Shown in pieces: positions 1 through 6,719 of a DNA stretch of 11,376 bases. The stretch is from Acidobacteriota bacterium (GTDB taxonomy: Bacteria; Acidobacteriota; Terriglobia; UBA7540). Below the pieces are notes generated by a model. That model was given only the letters and a program-made list of their open reading frames with translations. It did not search any database and was not told the origin of the DNA. Location: assembly GCA_021786455.1 (NCBI GenBank), contig JAJYNF010000138.1, positions 1-11,376 of the forward strand. Direction: 5' to 3'. A program made the translations under genes and the position numbers. Positions within the stretch are counted from its first letter, which is position 1; every line of letters starts with the position of its first letter.

Positions 1-190
1 GCGGCTACGTGTGCGCCCCGTTTTGTTCTTCGCGCACAACGGTGGATGATTGGGCCTCGCCCCACATGCCCGCGACGGAAATTGCACCGTCGCGGCTACC
101 CGTGCGCCCCGTTTTGTTCTTCGCGCACAACGGTGGATGATTGGGCCTCGCCCCACATGCCCGCGACGGAAATTGCACCGTCGCGGCTAC
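1..190 (-). repeat. 91-bp tandem repeat array A with REP hairpins
   Basis: Two full copies of a 91-bp unit (9-99 and 100-190) follow the last 8 bases of a third (1-8), so the array continues outside the window. The copies differ only in their first two bases. Each unit ends with a perfect hairpin of 9-bp arms CCGCGACGG / CCGTCGCGG around the loop AAATTGCA (70-95 and 161-186), followed by CTAC. Read on the minus strand this is GTAG directly 5' of a palindrome, the architecture known for bacterial REP elements mobilised by RAYT (TnpA_REP) transposases. The rest of the unit has a second, weaker inverted repeat, GTGCGC ... GCGCAC. The array ends 8 bp from the stop codon of the protease gene. Assignment to the REP class is inference from structure. 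Confidence 0.85.
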
Positions 191-198
191 CTGCCCGC

Positions 199-1356
199 TC
201 ACGGCACAACGGCCAGCTTGAAAAATTTATCGGCGAGGGCGGGATTGAGCGTTTTGAGCTTCTCATAAACCTTGATGACTTCTGACTCGTCCCCTTCCCC
301 CTTGTACGCCAGCCCCAGGTCGAACCACGCGGCCGCATCGTCCGGCTTGAGGCGAAGGGCTTCCTGCTCGACGCTGACCTCCATGTCGTATTGCCCAAGG
401 TGGCCGTAGGCGAAGCCCAGGTTGACCCACGCGGCCTCGTCATCCGGCTTGAGGCGAAGGGCTTCCTGATAGGCGCTGACTGCCTTGTCGTATTGCCCGA
501 GCTCGACATAGGCGAAGCCCAGCTCAACCCACGCGAACTCGTCATCCGGCTTGAGGCGAACGAACTGGCTGAAGTCACGGGCGGCGGATTTATAGTCTGC
601 CTTCGCAATCGCGCCGATCCCGAGCAGCATCCACTGAGCGGCCGCGGCGGCGGAGCTACTCTCGCCCACGGCCGGCGCGGGCGTTGTGGGTTGGCGATTG
701 AGCGCCAGCGTCCACTCGGCGGGCAGGGCGAAGTTCAGGCTTTGGCCTCCCTTCAGATAAAACGTCGTGATGCCGACCAAGCGCCCTTGCGAATCAAACA
801 GGCCGCCACCGCTTGAGCCCGGCGAGATGGCGGCGGAGGTTTGAATCACTCGCGCCCCGCCAAAATCGCGCAGGCCGGAAATCAGCCCTTCTGAAATCGT
901 CAACTCCAAGCCCTCCGGCGCGCCAATAGCGTAAACCTTTTCGCCCACCACGAGCTTCGAGGAATCGAGCACGGTGACGGCAGGCGCGCGAAGACCGGAG
1001 ACGAAAAGCTCCGCGAGGTCGTGATCCGGATCGGTTTTGAGGAGCTTGGCGGGCCATCCTTTGCCGCCATGCACAACGCGGAAGCTGGCGCCGCCCGCGA
1101 CCACGTGCCGGTTGGTGATGACCCGCCCAGCCGCGATCACGACCCCGCTGCCAAAGTCGGCAAGCTTGCCCGCGGCGTTGAGCGATTCCACCACCATCAC
1201 GGACGGTGAAACGCGCTTGAAGACTTGCTGGGCGGAGAGCGCGGGCCGTGAGCTTGTGGCCGGTGGCCCGTCACGCTTCGGGCCTTGGCTGCCCATAGCC
1301 GCAGCGCATGCCGCAAGAATTCCAAGCCCCAATGCGATTGCTCTGTGACTCGTCAT
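199..1356 (-). CDS. Trypsin-like serine protease with C-terminal TPR repeats, probable lipoprotein
   Basis: This is a 385-residue protein. The ATG at 1356-1354 is chosen because GGAGG lies 5 nt upstream and the protein then opens with a signal peptide; a longer frame to 1413 lacks both. The N-terminus (MTSHR, then a hydrophobic run) ends in a lipobox, L14-A15-A16-C17, which suggests a lipid-anchored envelope protein. Residues about 40-220 form an S1C/HtrA-like protease domain with H84 (TNRHVV), D113 (DPDHDLAEL) and S182 (SPGSSGGG), so the catalytic triad looks intact. There is no PDZ domain. Residues about 241-373 carry one degenerate and three clear 34-residue TPRs (272-305, 306-339, 340-373), ending with LKPD, LKPD and NPA. 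The first two clear TPRs are nearly identical, a recent internal duplication. The TPRs probably bind a substrate or partner in place of PDZ. The gene stands alone between two REP arrays. The substrate is unknown. Confidence 0.88.
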   Translation of the reverse strand: MTSHRAIALGLGILAACAAAMGSQGPKRDGPPATSSRPALSAQQVFKRVSPSVMVVESLNAAGKLADFGSGVVIAAGRVITNRHVVAGGASFRVVHGGKGWPAKLLKTDPDHDLAELFVSGLRAPAVTVLDSSKLVVGEKVYAIGAPEGLELTISEGLISGLRDFGGARVIQTSAAISPGSSGGGLFDSQGRLVGITTFYLKGGQSLNFALPAEWTLALNRQPTTPAPAVGESSSAAAAAQWMLLGIGAIAKADYKSAARDFSQFVRLKPDDEFAWVELGFAYVELGQYDKAVSAYQEALRLKPDDEAAWVNLGFAYGHLGQYDMEVSVEQEALRLKPDDAAAWFDLGLAYKGEGDESEVIKVYEKLKTLNPALADKFFKLAVVP

Positions 1357-1429
1357 GATCCCCTCCGTGACCTGCCCGCGACGACTTCTTGCGGTAAATT
1401 GTAATTCCAGCACGACGCGACGCGCAAGG

Positions 1430-1459
1430 CCGCGACGGGAATTGCACCGTCGCAGCTAC
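1430..1459 (-). repeat. Degenerate REP hairpin
   Basis: A REP-like hairpin has a left arm CCGCGACGG, loop GAATTGCA and right arm CCGTCGCAG with one mismatch at the base, followed by CTAC at 1456-1459. Orientation is the same as the units of arrays A and B. It lies about 75 bp upstream of the protease start codon and may sit in that gene's promoter region. Confidence 0.7.
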
Positions 1460-1732
1460 CGATACGCCCTGTTTTGGTAGCCGCGACACTGCTTTCTGTG
1501 TCGCGGGCTCTTCGCAAAGCCCGCGACGGAAATTGCACCGTCGCGGCTACCCGTGCGCCCCGTTTTGTTCTTCGCGCACAACGGTGGATGATTGGGCCTC
1601 GCCCCACATCCCCGCGACGGCAACCGCACCGTCGCGGCTACCCGTGCGCCCCGTTTTGTTCTTCGCGCACAACGGTGGATGATTGGGCCTCGCCCCACAT
1701 GCCCGCGACGGAAACCGCACCGTCGCGGCTAC
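1460..1732 (-). repeat. 91-bp repeat array B with REP hairpins
   Basis: Three 91-bp units lie in tandem at 1460-1550, 1551-1641 and 1642-1732. The last two match array A except for the hairpin loops (CAACCGCA and AAACCGCA instead of AAATTGCA) and one base before the stem. The first unit keeps the same length, its first 17 bases are similar and its last 32 match, but the middle 42 bases differ and carry an extra REP hairpin in the opposite direction. All 9-bp stems (1521-1546, 1612-1637, 1703-1728) are perfect and each is followed by CTAC. The stop codon of the neighbouring DUF72 gene lies in the final CTAC. Confidence 0.85.
1477..1550. repeat. REPIN-like inverted REP pair
   Basis: On the plus strand, GTAG at 1477-1480 is followed by a perfect hairpin with 9-bp arms CCGCGACAC (1481-1489) and GTGTCGCGG (1498-1506) and an 8-nt loop. 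The standard REP hairpin at 1521-1546 with CTAC at 1547-1550 faces it. Two REP hairpins in inverted orientation, with their GTAG tetranucleotides at the outer ends, is the known layout of a REPIN. Between them is a small GGCT ... AGCC inverted repeat. Confidence 0.65.
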
Positions 1733-2670
1733 CCGTGCGGTGGCTTGGTAGCGGGCGCGTCAAAAAGGAAGCCCGATTCGGGCGGCGGAGCGGCGGAAGG
1801 CTCGGAGGCGATCGCGCAGAGTTCGGGATATTCGCGCATCAGGGTTTCGGGCACAGGGACCTTGCCGCCGCGCACGAGCGTGATGAGCTGGAGCGCGTTC
1901 GCCACCCCTTTGCCGCGAAAGTGGTTGTTGGTGATGACGTACACGGCCGCCGTGGATTCAGTCAAGCTCTTGACACGCGTCGCCCAGGGCTCGAGCTCGG
2001 CTAGGCTATATAGATAATTGTAGCGTTCTTCGGGGCGGCCTTCGGCGGTAAACCATCGCTCGTAATTGCGGCCATGCAGGCGGACGTAGCCGACCGGCGC
2101 CGTCGCCTCAGAGCTGGGCGCGAGCGAGCGGCCAATCACCGGCTGGTCAATGTTGCAGAAGCCGACGCCCAAGTCGCGCAGCATCTCAAAAACCTCGGGC
2201 TGGTTCCAGGAGGCGTGCCGAATTTCCAACACCAGCGGATATTCCATGAACTGGATGACCAATCCGCCGATGTATTCGCGGTTCTCGCGGTTGTTCTTGA
2301 AGGACCAGGGAAATTGAAGCAAGAGCGCCCCCAGTCGCGAGGTCTCCATGAGCGGTTCGAGCGCGCGCTTGAAGGTCTTTTCGTCCTGCTGCGTGGCGTC
2401 GCGGTCGTGCGTGAAACGCTGCCAAAGCTTGGCCGTGAATTTGAAGTTCGGATTGCGTTCAACCCGCCGCGCCCAGCCGCGAACCACTTCCGGGCGCGGC
2501 GGCTGATAAAACGTGGTGTTCAGCTCGATGGTGTCGAAGAACTCAGACAGAAACTCGGCTTCGTGGAAACCGCGCGGGCGGGGCGAGGGATAAACCACGC
2601 CGTTCCAATCGTCGTAAGACCATCCGGCGGGACCGAAGCGGATTTGGGCGGCGGGCGGAATGGCGTCCAT
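1729..2670 (-). CDS. DUF72 (YecE-like) family protein
   Basis: This 313-residue protein starts at the ATG at 2670-2668; an in-frame extension to 2784 would overlap the upstream regulator gene and lacks family homology. An AAGG ribosome site lies about 6 nt upstream. Family landmarks appear in order: FGPAGWSYDDW near the start, FFDTIELNTTFYQPP, FKFTAKLWQRFTHD, LGALLLQFPWSF, LVLEIRHASW, YVRLHGRN and VITNNHFRGKG. DUF72 proteins adopt a TIM-barrel-like fold and have no established reaction. The gene lies 49 bp behind the LysR gene on the same strand and may be co-transcribed with it. The stop codon TAG (1731-1729) belongs to the GTAG end of a REP unit, so the last residues (KPPHG) are partly repeat-encoded and the original C-terminus may have been altered. 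Confidence 0.9.
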   Translation of the reverse strand: MDAIPPAAQIRFGPAGWSYDDWNGVVYPSPRPRGFHEAEFLSEFFDTIELNTTFYQPPRPEVVRGWARRVERNPNFKFTAKLWQRFTHDRDATQQDEKTFKRALEPLMETSRLGALLLQFPWSFKNNRENREYIGGLVIQFMEYPLVLEIRHASWNQPEVFEMLRDLGVGFCNIDQPVIGRSLAPSSEATAPVGYVRLHGRNYERWFTAEGRPEERYNYLYSLAELEPWATRVKSLTESTAAVYVITNNHFRGKGVANALQLITLVRGGKVPVPETLMREYPELCAIASEPSAAPPPESGFLFDAPATKPPHG

Positions 2671-2719
2671 GTTCGCCTTTTCTTCGCTAGCTAAATTTAC
2701 CGCGCCGTCATCCCTAATG

Positions 2720-3649
2720 TCAAGGCGAATCTGCGGACGGCCCAAGGGGACCCCCACAGAAGGAACGCGAACGAGCTGCCTCAAGAATGGCCACGACCGC
2801 CGGATGCTTTACTTTCTTTTCGACGGTGATGGCGAAGTAGGTGGAACGAACTTTGGGCGCATGGCCGAGAACCCGAAGTTCGGCGCGGCGCATTTCCTTC
2901 TCAACCGCGGCCGGAGCTGCGAAGGCCCCACGGCCCGCTTCGGCGAAGACGCGCAGAAGGCTGAAGTCATTGAACTCTGCAACGACGGCGGGATGGACAT
3001 GAACCGCGTCGAACCATTCTTCCAGATCGCGGCGCAGCGGAAAGTCTGATGATGGCAAGAGGACGGGCGCGCCATCAAGGGATTGCGGAAAGCGGCGCCG
3101 AAGCCGCCGAGCGACGTCGGCCCGAGCGCAAAAGACTGTTCCACACTCGCCCAACAAATGGTTGAAAGCGCGAACCCTGTACGACGGACCCATCGGCAGA
3201 TCGGAAAGAACCAAATCCAGAGCTCCGCCAGCAAGCTCGGCAAGTAAGTTCAAGGGCTGATGCGTGGAGCAAACTACGCGCATCGGCGGCGTTGAGTCGA
3301 GAGCCGGCTCGAGAAGACGGTAGGCGATTCGTTTGGGGAGAGCGGGACTTAGCCCAACACGGAAATGGAGAAGGCGTCCGGCGGGCTGCCCGCGGACAGC
3401 GCCAACCATCTCCTGACCCAAGGAGAAAATCTCATCCGCATAAGTAAAGACGGTTCGGCCGGCATGGGTTAACGTCAAACGGCCTCGGGAACGCTCGAAG
3501 AGCTTCTCGCCCAGGTGATCCTCGAGCGAGGCAATTTGCGCGCTCAGGGTGGGCGGTGAGAGGAGAAGCTCGGCGGCGGCCTGCCGGATGCTGCCGCGGC
3601 GAGCGACCCTCCAAAAGTAATGCAGGTGATGGTAGTTCAACCACTCCAC
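2720..3649 (-). CDS. LysR-family transcriptional regulator, NhaR-like
   Basis: This 309-residue protein starts at the GTG at 3649-3647, chosen because the opening WLNYHHLHYFW matches the first residues of the NhaR subfamily (NYNHLYYFW in E. coli NhaR, from memory). Residues about 5-62 form the winged helix-turn-helix with the LysR pattern AAAELLLSPPTLSAQIASLE, then KLFERSRGRLTLTHAG. The rest is a periplasmic-binding-protein-like effector domain with ECGTVFCA and EFNDFSLLRVFAEAGRGAF, also NhaR-like, ending in HPAVVAILEAA. In E. coli NhaR activates a sodium/proton antiporter; no antiporter gene is seen here, so the target and effector are unknown. The only same-strand neighbour that could share its transcript is the DUF72 gene. 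There is no clear Shine-Dalgarno sequence before the GTG. Confidence 0.92.
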   Translation of the reverse strand: MEWLNYHHLHYFWRVARRGSIRQAAAELLLSPPTLSAQIASLEDHLGEKLFERSRGRLTLTHAGRTVFTYADEIFSLGQEMVGAVRGQPAGRLLHFRVGLSPALPKRIAYRLLEPALDSTPPMRVVCSTHQPLNLLAELAGGALDLVLSDLPMGPSYRVRAFNHLLGECGTVFCARADVARRLRRRFPQSLDGAPVLLPSSDFPLRRDLEEWFDAVHVHPAVVAEFNDFSLLRVFAEAGRGAFAAPAAVEKEMRRAELRVLGHAPKVRSTYFAITVEKKVKHPAVVAILEAARSRSFCGGPLGPSADSP

Positions 3650-3657
3650 GGTGAGTG

Positions 3658-3663
3658 ATTATA
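3658..3663 (-). promoter_or_regulatory. Possible -10 box of the LysR gene
   Basis: The minus strand reads TATAAT from 3663 to 3658, only 8 bases before the GTG start codon. Transcription from it would begin at or within a base or two of the start, giving a leaderless mRNA, which would fit the missing Shine-Dalgarno. No good -35 box is visible at 16-18 bp spacing (TTCCCC or ATTCCC), so this is weak. Confidence 0.3.
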
Positions 3664-3755
3664 GTTCGAAAAAACCGATGGGGGAATTAGAGATTTTCTT
3701 ATGCCGAAGTCCTCCGCCCCAGTCGTCAAATTTATCTTGGACGATTGAGTTACCC

Positions 3756-4151
3756 ATGTTGGAGCTTCGCGTGAATTTGCTCTGGCCCAGAACTGCCGCG
3801 CGTCAAGAAGCTCATGGGGAGATCTCAGATCTCTCGTTCGGCGTCGGCCGACTTCTGATCTATCTTGGGCTGGCCGTTGCGTTGTTGACACTCGCGGCGG
3901 CTCGCGCGAAGGCATCCACCTCGTTGGGCGATGACTCATTTGGAGTCGAGCTTGGACCGCCGATGGAAGCCCGGCGCCCCCGCTCCGTTCATGTCCTTCT
4001 TGAGACGCTGAATGAAGGAAATAGCTCCCGCAGAGTGACGACGCTGGCGGATTCAAAATCACCCCGGCCAGGTTTCTTTCCATTCTCAGTCTTCAACACA
4101 GGGGCGACAACTAAAGTCCGTTTGCGCCTCCTTAGAGTAGGTCGAATCTAG
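3756..4151 (+). CDS. Hypothetical protein with one membrane segment (doubtful)
   Basis: This is the only reasonable ORF in the 600-bp stretch between the LysR gene and the receiver gene. From the ATG at 3756 it would give 131 residues with one hydrophobic segment at about 36-50 (LLIYLGLAVALLTLAAARA), followed by a soluble tail of about 80 residues with no motif I recognise. The frame is open further upstream to 3651, but that part overlaps the lysR promoter region. There is no Shine-Dalgarno before either start, and a minus-strand ORF of similar length covers the same bases. It may be a small anchored protein or just an open frame in GC-rich DNA. Nothing else is apparent in 3650-4268. Confidence 0.25.
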   Translation: MLELRVNLLWPRTAARQEAHGEISDLSFGVGRLLIYLGLAVALLTLAAARAKASTSLGDDSFGVELGPPMEARRPRSVHVLLETLNEGNSSRRVTTLADSKSPRPGFFPFSVFNTGATTKVRLRLLRVGRI

Positions 4152-4268
4152 ACAACTTCTCTCTTTCGGTGCAGCACGGTGGGCTTTGCCGGCGCGCCAA
4201 TCGCAACCGACAAGCGATCCGGAAGAAACGAAATGATCCGACGACGAACCGAAGGAAAGGAGCTTGCC

Positions 4269-4697
4269 ATGAAAGTTACCCTTGACGCTCTCCAGGGAAT
4301 CAGGCCCGTTGAAAAATCGGCTCGCGAGCCGCGCATTTTGCTGGTTTGCGAGGACCCGGAGGAGCTGAACCATTACGCGAAGACGCTCGCGGGACTGGGA
4401 GGAAAGATCGAAACCTGCTGGTCGTACCGCGAGGCGGCTGATCGCTTGGGCCGAGAAGCGTTCGATTTGGTGGTTGTCGCGCAGGGAACTCCGGCCTTTG
4501 AGGGCTGCGCGGTGCTGAAACGAGCCCGAGAGCTGAACCTGGCCACTCCCATGGTTGTCATCAGCCACGTCGCCAATATGTCTTGCTACGTCCAGGCTAT
4601 GGAGCTCGGAGCAGTGGACTACTTCGAAAGCGGCACGTTGCCTCATCAACTCTTGGGCCTGTTAGATGTTTACCTAAATCTTGGTCGGGCCGCTTGA
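4269..4697 (+). CDS. Stand-alone receiver-like protein lacking the phospho-acceptor Asp
   Basis: This 142-residue protein starts at the ATG at 4269, preceded by a strong AAGGAG with 6-nt spacing; a GTG at 4179 in the same frame has no such signal. Residues about 20-138 follow the CheY-like receiver fold: ILLVCEDPEE gives the first strand and the acidic pair E28/D29, and FDLVVVAQGTPAFEG is the third strand. At the position where receivers have the phosphorylated Asp there is A71. MVVISHVAN keeps the Ser/Thr switch residue as S99. In DYFESGTLPHQLL the conserved Lys is replaced by S121. It should therefore not take up phosphate through the classical Asp pocket, and probably works as a pseudo-receiver by protein contacts. 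It has no output domain. No histidine kinase is nearby, and the next feature is an IS remnant. Confidence 0.75.
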   Translation: MKVTLDALQGIRPVEKSAREPRILLVCEDPEELNHYAKTLAGLGGKIETCWSYREAADRLGREAFDLVVVAQGTPAFEGCAVLKRARELNLATPMVVISHVANMSCYVQAMELGAVDYFESGTLPHQLLGLLDVYLNLGRAA

Positions 4698-4749
4698 GGA
4701 GGGAAATGAGGCGAGGCGCAATTTTCAACCGGATATGCGCCTGCATTAA

Positions 4750-5158
4750 GAGCTTATCCGTAAATAGCAATCGTCTGATGCCAGCAGATCATGGCTGGGA
4801 CCAAGGTCAATAGCGCCACGTAGGCGTCCTCCGTCTTTTCAAAACTCACCAGGAGCTTGCGGAAGCGATTCAGCCGAGAGCGAGCCCGTTCCACCACCCA
4901 GCGACGAGCCCGGTTGCCTGTTGTCAGCTCCACTTCTTCTCGTCGCTGCTTGATCTGGGGCCGATAGCCACGAGCCTCAGCGGCCTTCTGTGCCGATGAT
5001 CCTTTGTAACCGGCATCGGCACAGAGATGCTGCGGCGCCCGGCAAGTGGCCCCCGGTCTCGCGCTCACCACTCCGTCGAGCGTCGCCGCCAGCAATTTCG
5101 CGTCATGCGCGTTGGCCCCGCTCTCGACGAGCGATAGGCGACGCGCGTCAGGCTCCGG
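4750..5158 (-). mobile_element. IS5-family insertion sequence remnant, 3' part
   Basis: The end of the transposase frame runs into GAGCTTATCCGTAAATA at 4750-4766, which looks like an IS5-type terminal inverted repeat, with the transposase stop codon (4756-4754) inside it as is common in this family. The flanking bases include TTAA. No matching inverted repeat is seen on the other side up to 5460, and the first half of the transposase is missing, so the element is dead. Confidence 0.6.
4754..5158 (-). pseudogene. IS5-family DDE transposase, C-terminal fragment
   Basis: The reading frame from 5158 down to 4754 encodes about 134 residues without a credible start. It contains LSLVESGANAHDAKLL, LCADAGYKG with the second catalytic Asp of the DDE triad, RGYRPQIKQRREE, and RRWVVERARSRLNRFRKLL with the catalytic Glu, then the family C-terminus. 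The first catalytic Asp and the whole N-terminal half are absent. A TAG at 5161-5159 separates it, in the same frame, from the other transposase-like fragment upstream. It cannot transpose by itself. Confidence 0.8.
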
Positions 5159-5371
5159 CTATTGACTCGTGACGCGCTCTCGGGTGATGGGCACGTGCGG
5201 CGTGATGCCCAGGTCTTCTTCTAGCGCGCGCAAGAATGCGCCCGCCATGTTGCACACCCTGTCTTCAGGCGCTTCCGCTTTGCGACTTTTTGTGATAGAT
5301 TTTCCATTCAAGGTGTTCTTTCTTCGCCGACGGCGCCCAATAGGGCCGCGCGTGTAGTCAATATGGGCCAA
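5159..5371 (-). pseudogene. Possible IS1182-like transposase scrap
   Basis: The 70-codon frame contains AGAFLRALEEDLGITPHVPI, which resembles the segment of IS1182-type transposases that ends in a GI-PH-PV motif. The region before it (positively charged, then KAEAPEDR) is not recognised, and the frame stops at TAG 5161-5159. It has no typical start or ribosome site. It is probably debris of a second element next to the IS5-like remnant; it could instead be random coding. Together with 5372-5462, where nothing is recognised apart from the pntAA ribosome site, this fills the gap before the pnt operon. Confidence 0.4.
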
Positions 5372-5462
5372 GCGGCCATCCCGCGCTGGCTCACAACGGC
5401 GACATCCTTAGCTTCAACGGGTCAATGATTCCCATCGGTTGATATTGGCTCGCGGAGGATGC

Positions 5463-6647
5463 ATGGTCATCGGAGTCCCCAAAGAAAGTTTTCCCGGCGA
5501 GCGGCGAGTGGCATTGACCCCCGCGGTGATTTCCACGCTCACTAAGGCGGGCTTTACGGTTGTCGTGGAAGCGGGTGCCGGGACGGGAGCAGGTTACGCC
5601 GACGCCGAATATGCGTCCAAGGGAGCTCGGCTCCTCCCTGACCGTGGCTCTGTTTTTGCCGAGGCCGATGTCATTGCGCAGGTCCTATGCTACGGTTCCA
5701 ACGACCGGACAGGCCAAGACGACCTTCCGCTCCTGCGTTCCGGGCAATCGCTGATGGGTTTCCTTCGCCCCTTCGGCGCCGTCGAGACCGTCAGCCAGAT
5801 TGCGGCGACCGGGGTCACCGCATTTTCTTTTGAGCTCATGCCGCGCATTACCCGGGCCCAAAGCATGGACGCCCTCTCCACCATGGCCGCCATTTGCGGT
5901 TACAAGGCCGTGCTGTTGGCTGCGGATACGCTCCCGCGCCTCTTTCCTATGATGACCACCGCGGCCGGCACGATCACTCCGGCGCGAATTCTGATTATTG
6001 GCGCTGGGGTCGCGGGATTGCAGGCCATCGCGACCGCGCGCCGACTTGGCGCAGTGGTCACGGCTTATGACCTTCGCCCCGCAGCCAAAGAACAGGTGGA
6101 AAGCCTGGGGGGGCGGTTCCTTGAGTTGCCTCTCGAGGCCCAGGACGCTCAGGATGCCCGCGGCTACGCTCGGGCGTAAGATGAAACCTTCTACCAGCGG
6201 CAGCGCGATCTGCTGGGCCGCGCCATCGGCGAAAGCGACGTTGTTATCACGGCCGCCGTTGTGCCAGGGCGAAAGCCCCCTGTCCTGGTGACGCGAGAAA
6301 TGGTCGAACGCATGGCGCTCGGCTCAGTCATTGTGGATCTGGCGGCGGAGCGGGGTGGCAATTGCGAGTTGACGCGCCCCAGTCAAGTGGTGGTCGAACA
6401 CGGCGTAACCGTGATCGGCCACATCAATTTGGCCAGCGCGTTACCTTATCATGCAAGCCAGATGTATGCCCGGAATCTTACCGCGTTTCTCACGCACGTA
6501 TTTAAGAGTGACCGCCCCGAAATGGATCTGACGGACGAAATTACCCGCGAGACCTTAGTTACCCGCGGCGGTGAAATCGTTCACCCAAGGGTGCGAGAAT
6601 TTTTCGCCATGCCGCCGTTGGCCACCAAGCAACCGGCAAGCGCGTGA
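5463..6647 (+). pseudogene. pntAA: NAD(P) transhydrogenase alpha-1 subunit, interrupted by an in-frame TAA
   Basis: The gene starts at the ATG at 5463, with GGAGG 4 nt upstream (5454-5458). The full frame has 394 positions, close to the usual size of the separate alpha-1 (dI) subunit, which binds NAD(H) in the cytoplasm and passes hydride to the NADP(H) domain of PntB. Seen: VIGVPKESFPGERRVALTP at the start, the RAQSMD mobile-loop motif at 131-136, the Rossmann motif GAGVAG at 180-185 with D203 after the second strand, then ESDVVITAAVVPGRKPPVL and IVHP near the end. Codon 239 (6177-6179) is TAA, and the same frame resumes at once with DETFYQRQRDLL, matching the family without any shift. There is no in-frame start with a ribosome site just after the stop, so re-initiation is unlikely. 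It is either a nonsense pseudogene, a base-call error, or rarely a readthrough site. Confidence 0.9.
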
Positions 6648-6719
6648 TGGCCGATGCTGAGCCACGCGCTCACGACACCGGACATGGTTCGCCTAGTAAG
6701 AAGTATGAAGGAGTAAGCG

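Noticed and set aside
1..190. CRISPR array from regular repeats
   Set aside because: The units are 91 bp, directly tandem and identical throughout, with no unique spacers.
96..608. Minus-strand 170-codon ORF and similar long ORFs across the repeats (for example 1353-1698)
   Set aside because: They are alternative frames of the protease gene or of the 91-bp repeats, with low-complexity Arg/Ser/Pro-rich products.
1430..1732. Rho-independent terminators formed by the strong GC hairpins
   Set aside because: No run of T follows any stem on either strand; the hairpins are better explained as REP elements.
3637..4083. Minus-strand 148-codon ORF upstream of the LysR gene
   Set aside because: It overlaps the LysR start, has no ribosome site and no recognisable motif.
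4179..4268. Upstream GTG start for the receiver-like gene
   Set aside because: The ATG at 4269 has AAGGAG at ideal spacing and the extension has no receiver homology.
6177..6179. Selenocysteine or pyrrolysine recoding at the pntAA stop
   Set aside because: The codon is TAA, while those systems use TGA and TAG.
6181..6291. Re-initiation at the ATG overlapping the pntAA stop
   Set aside because: That ATG is in another frame; the first in-frame candidate is a GTG at 6261 without a ribosome site.
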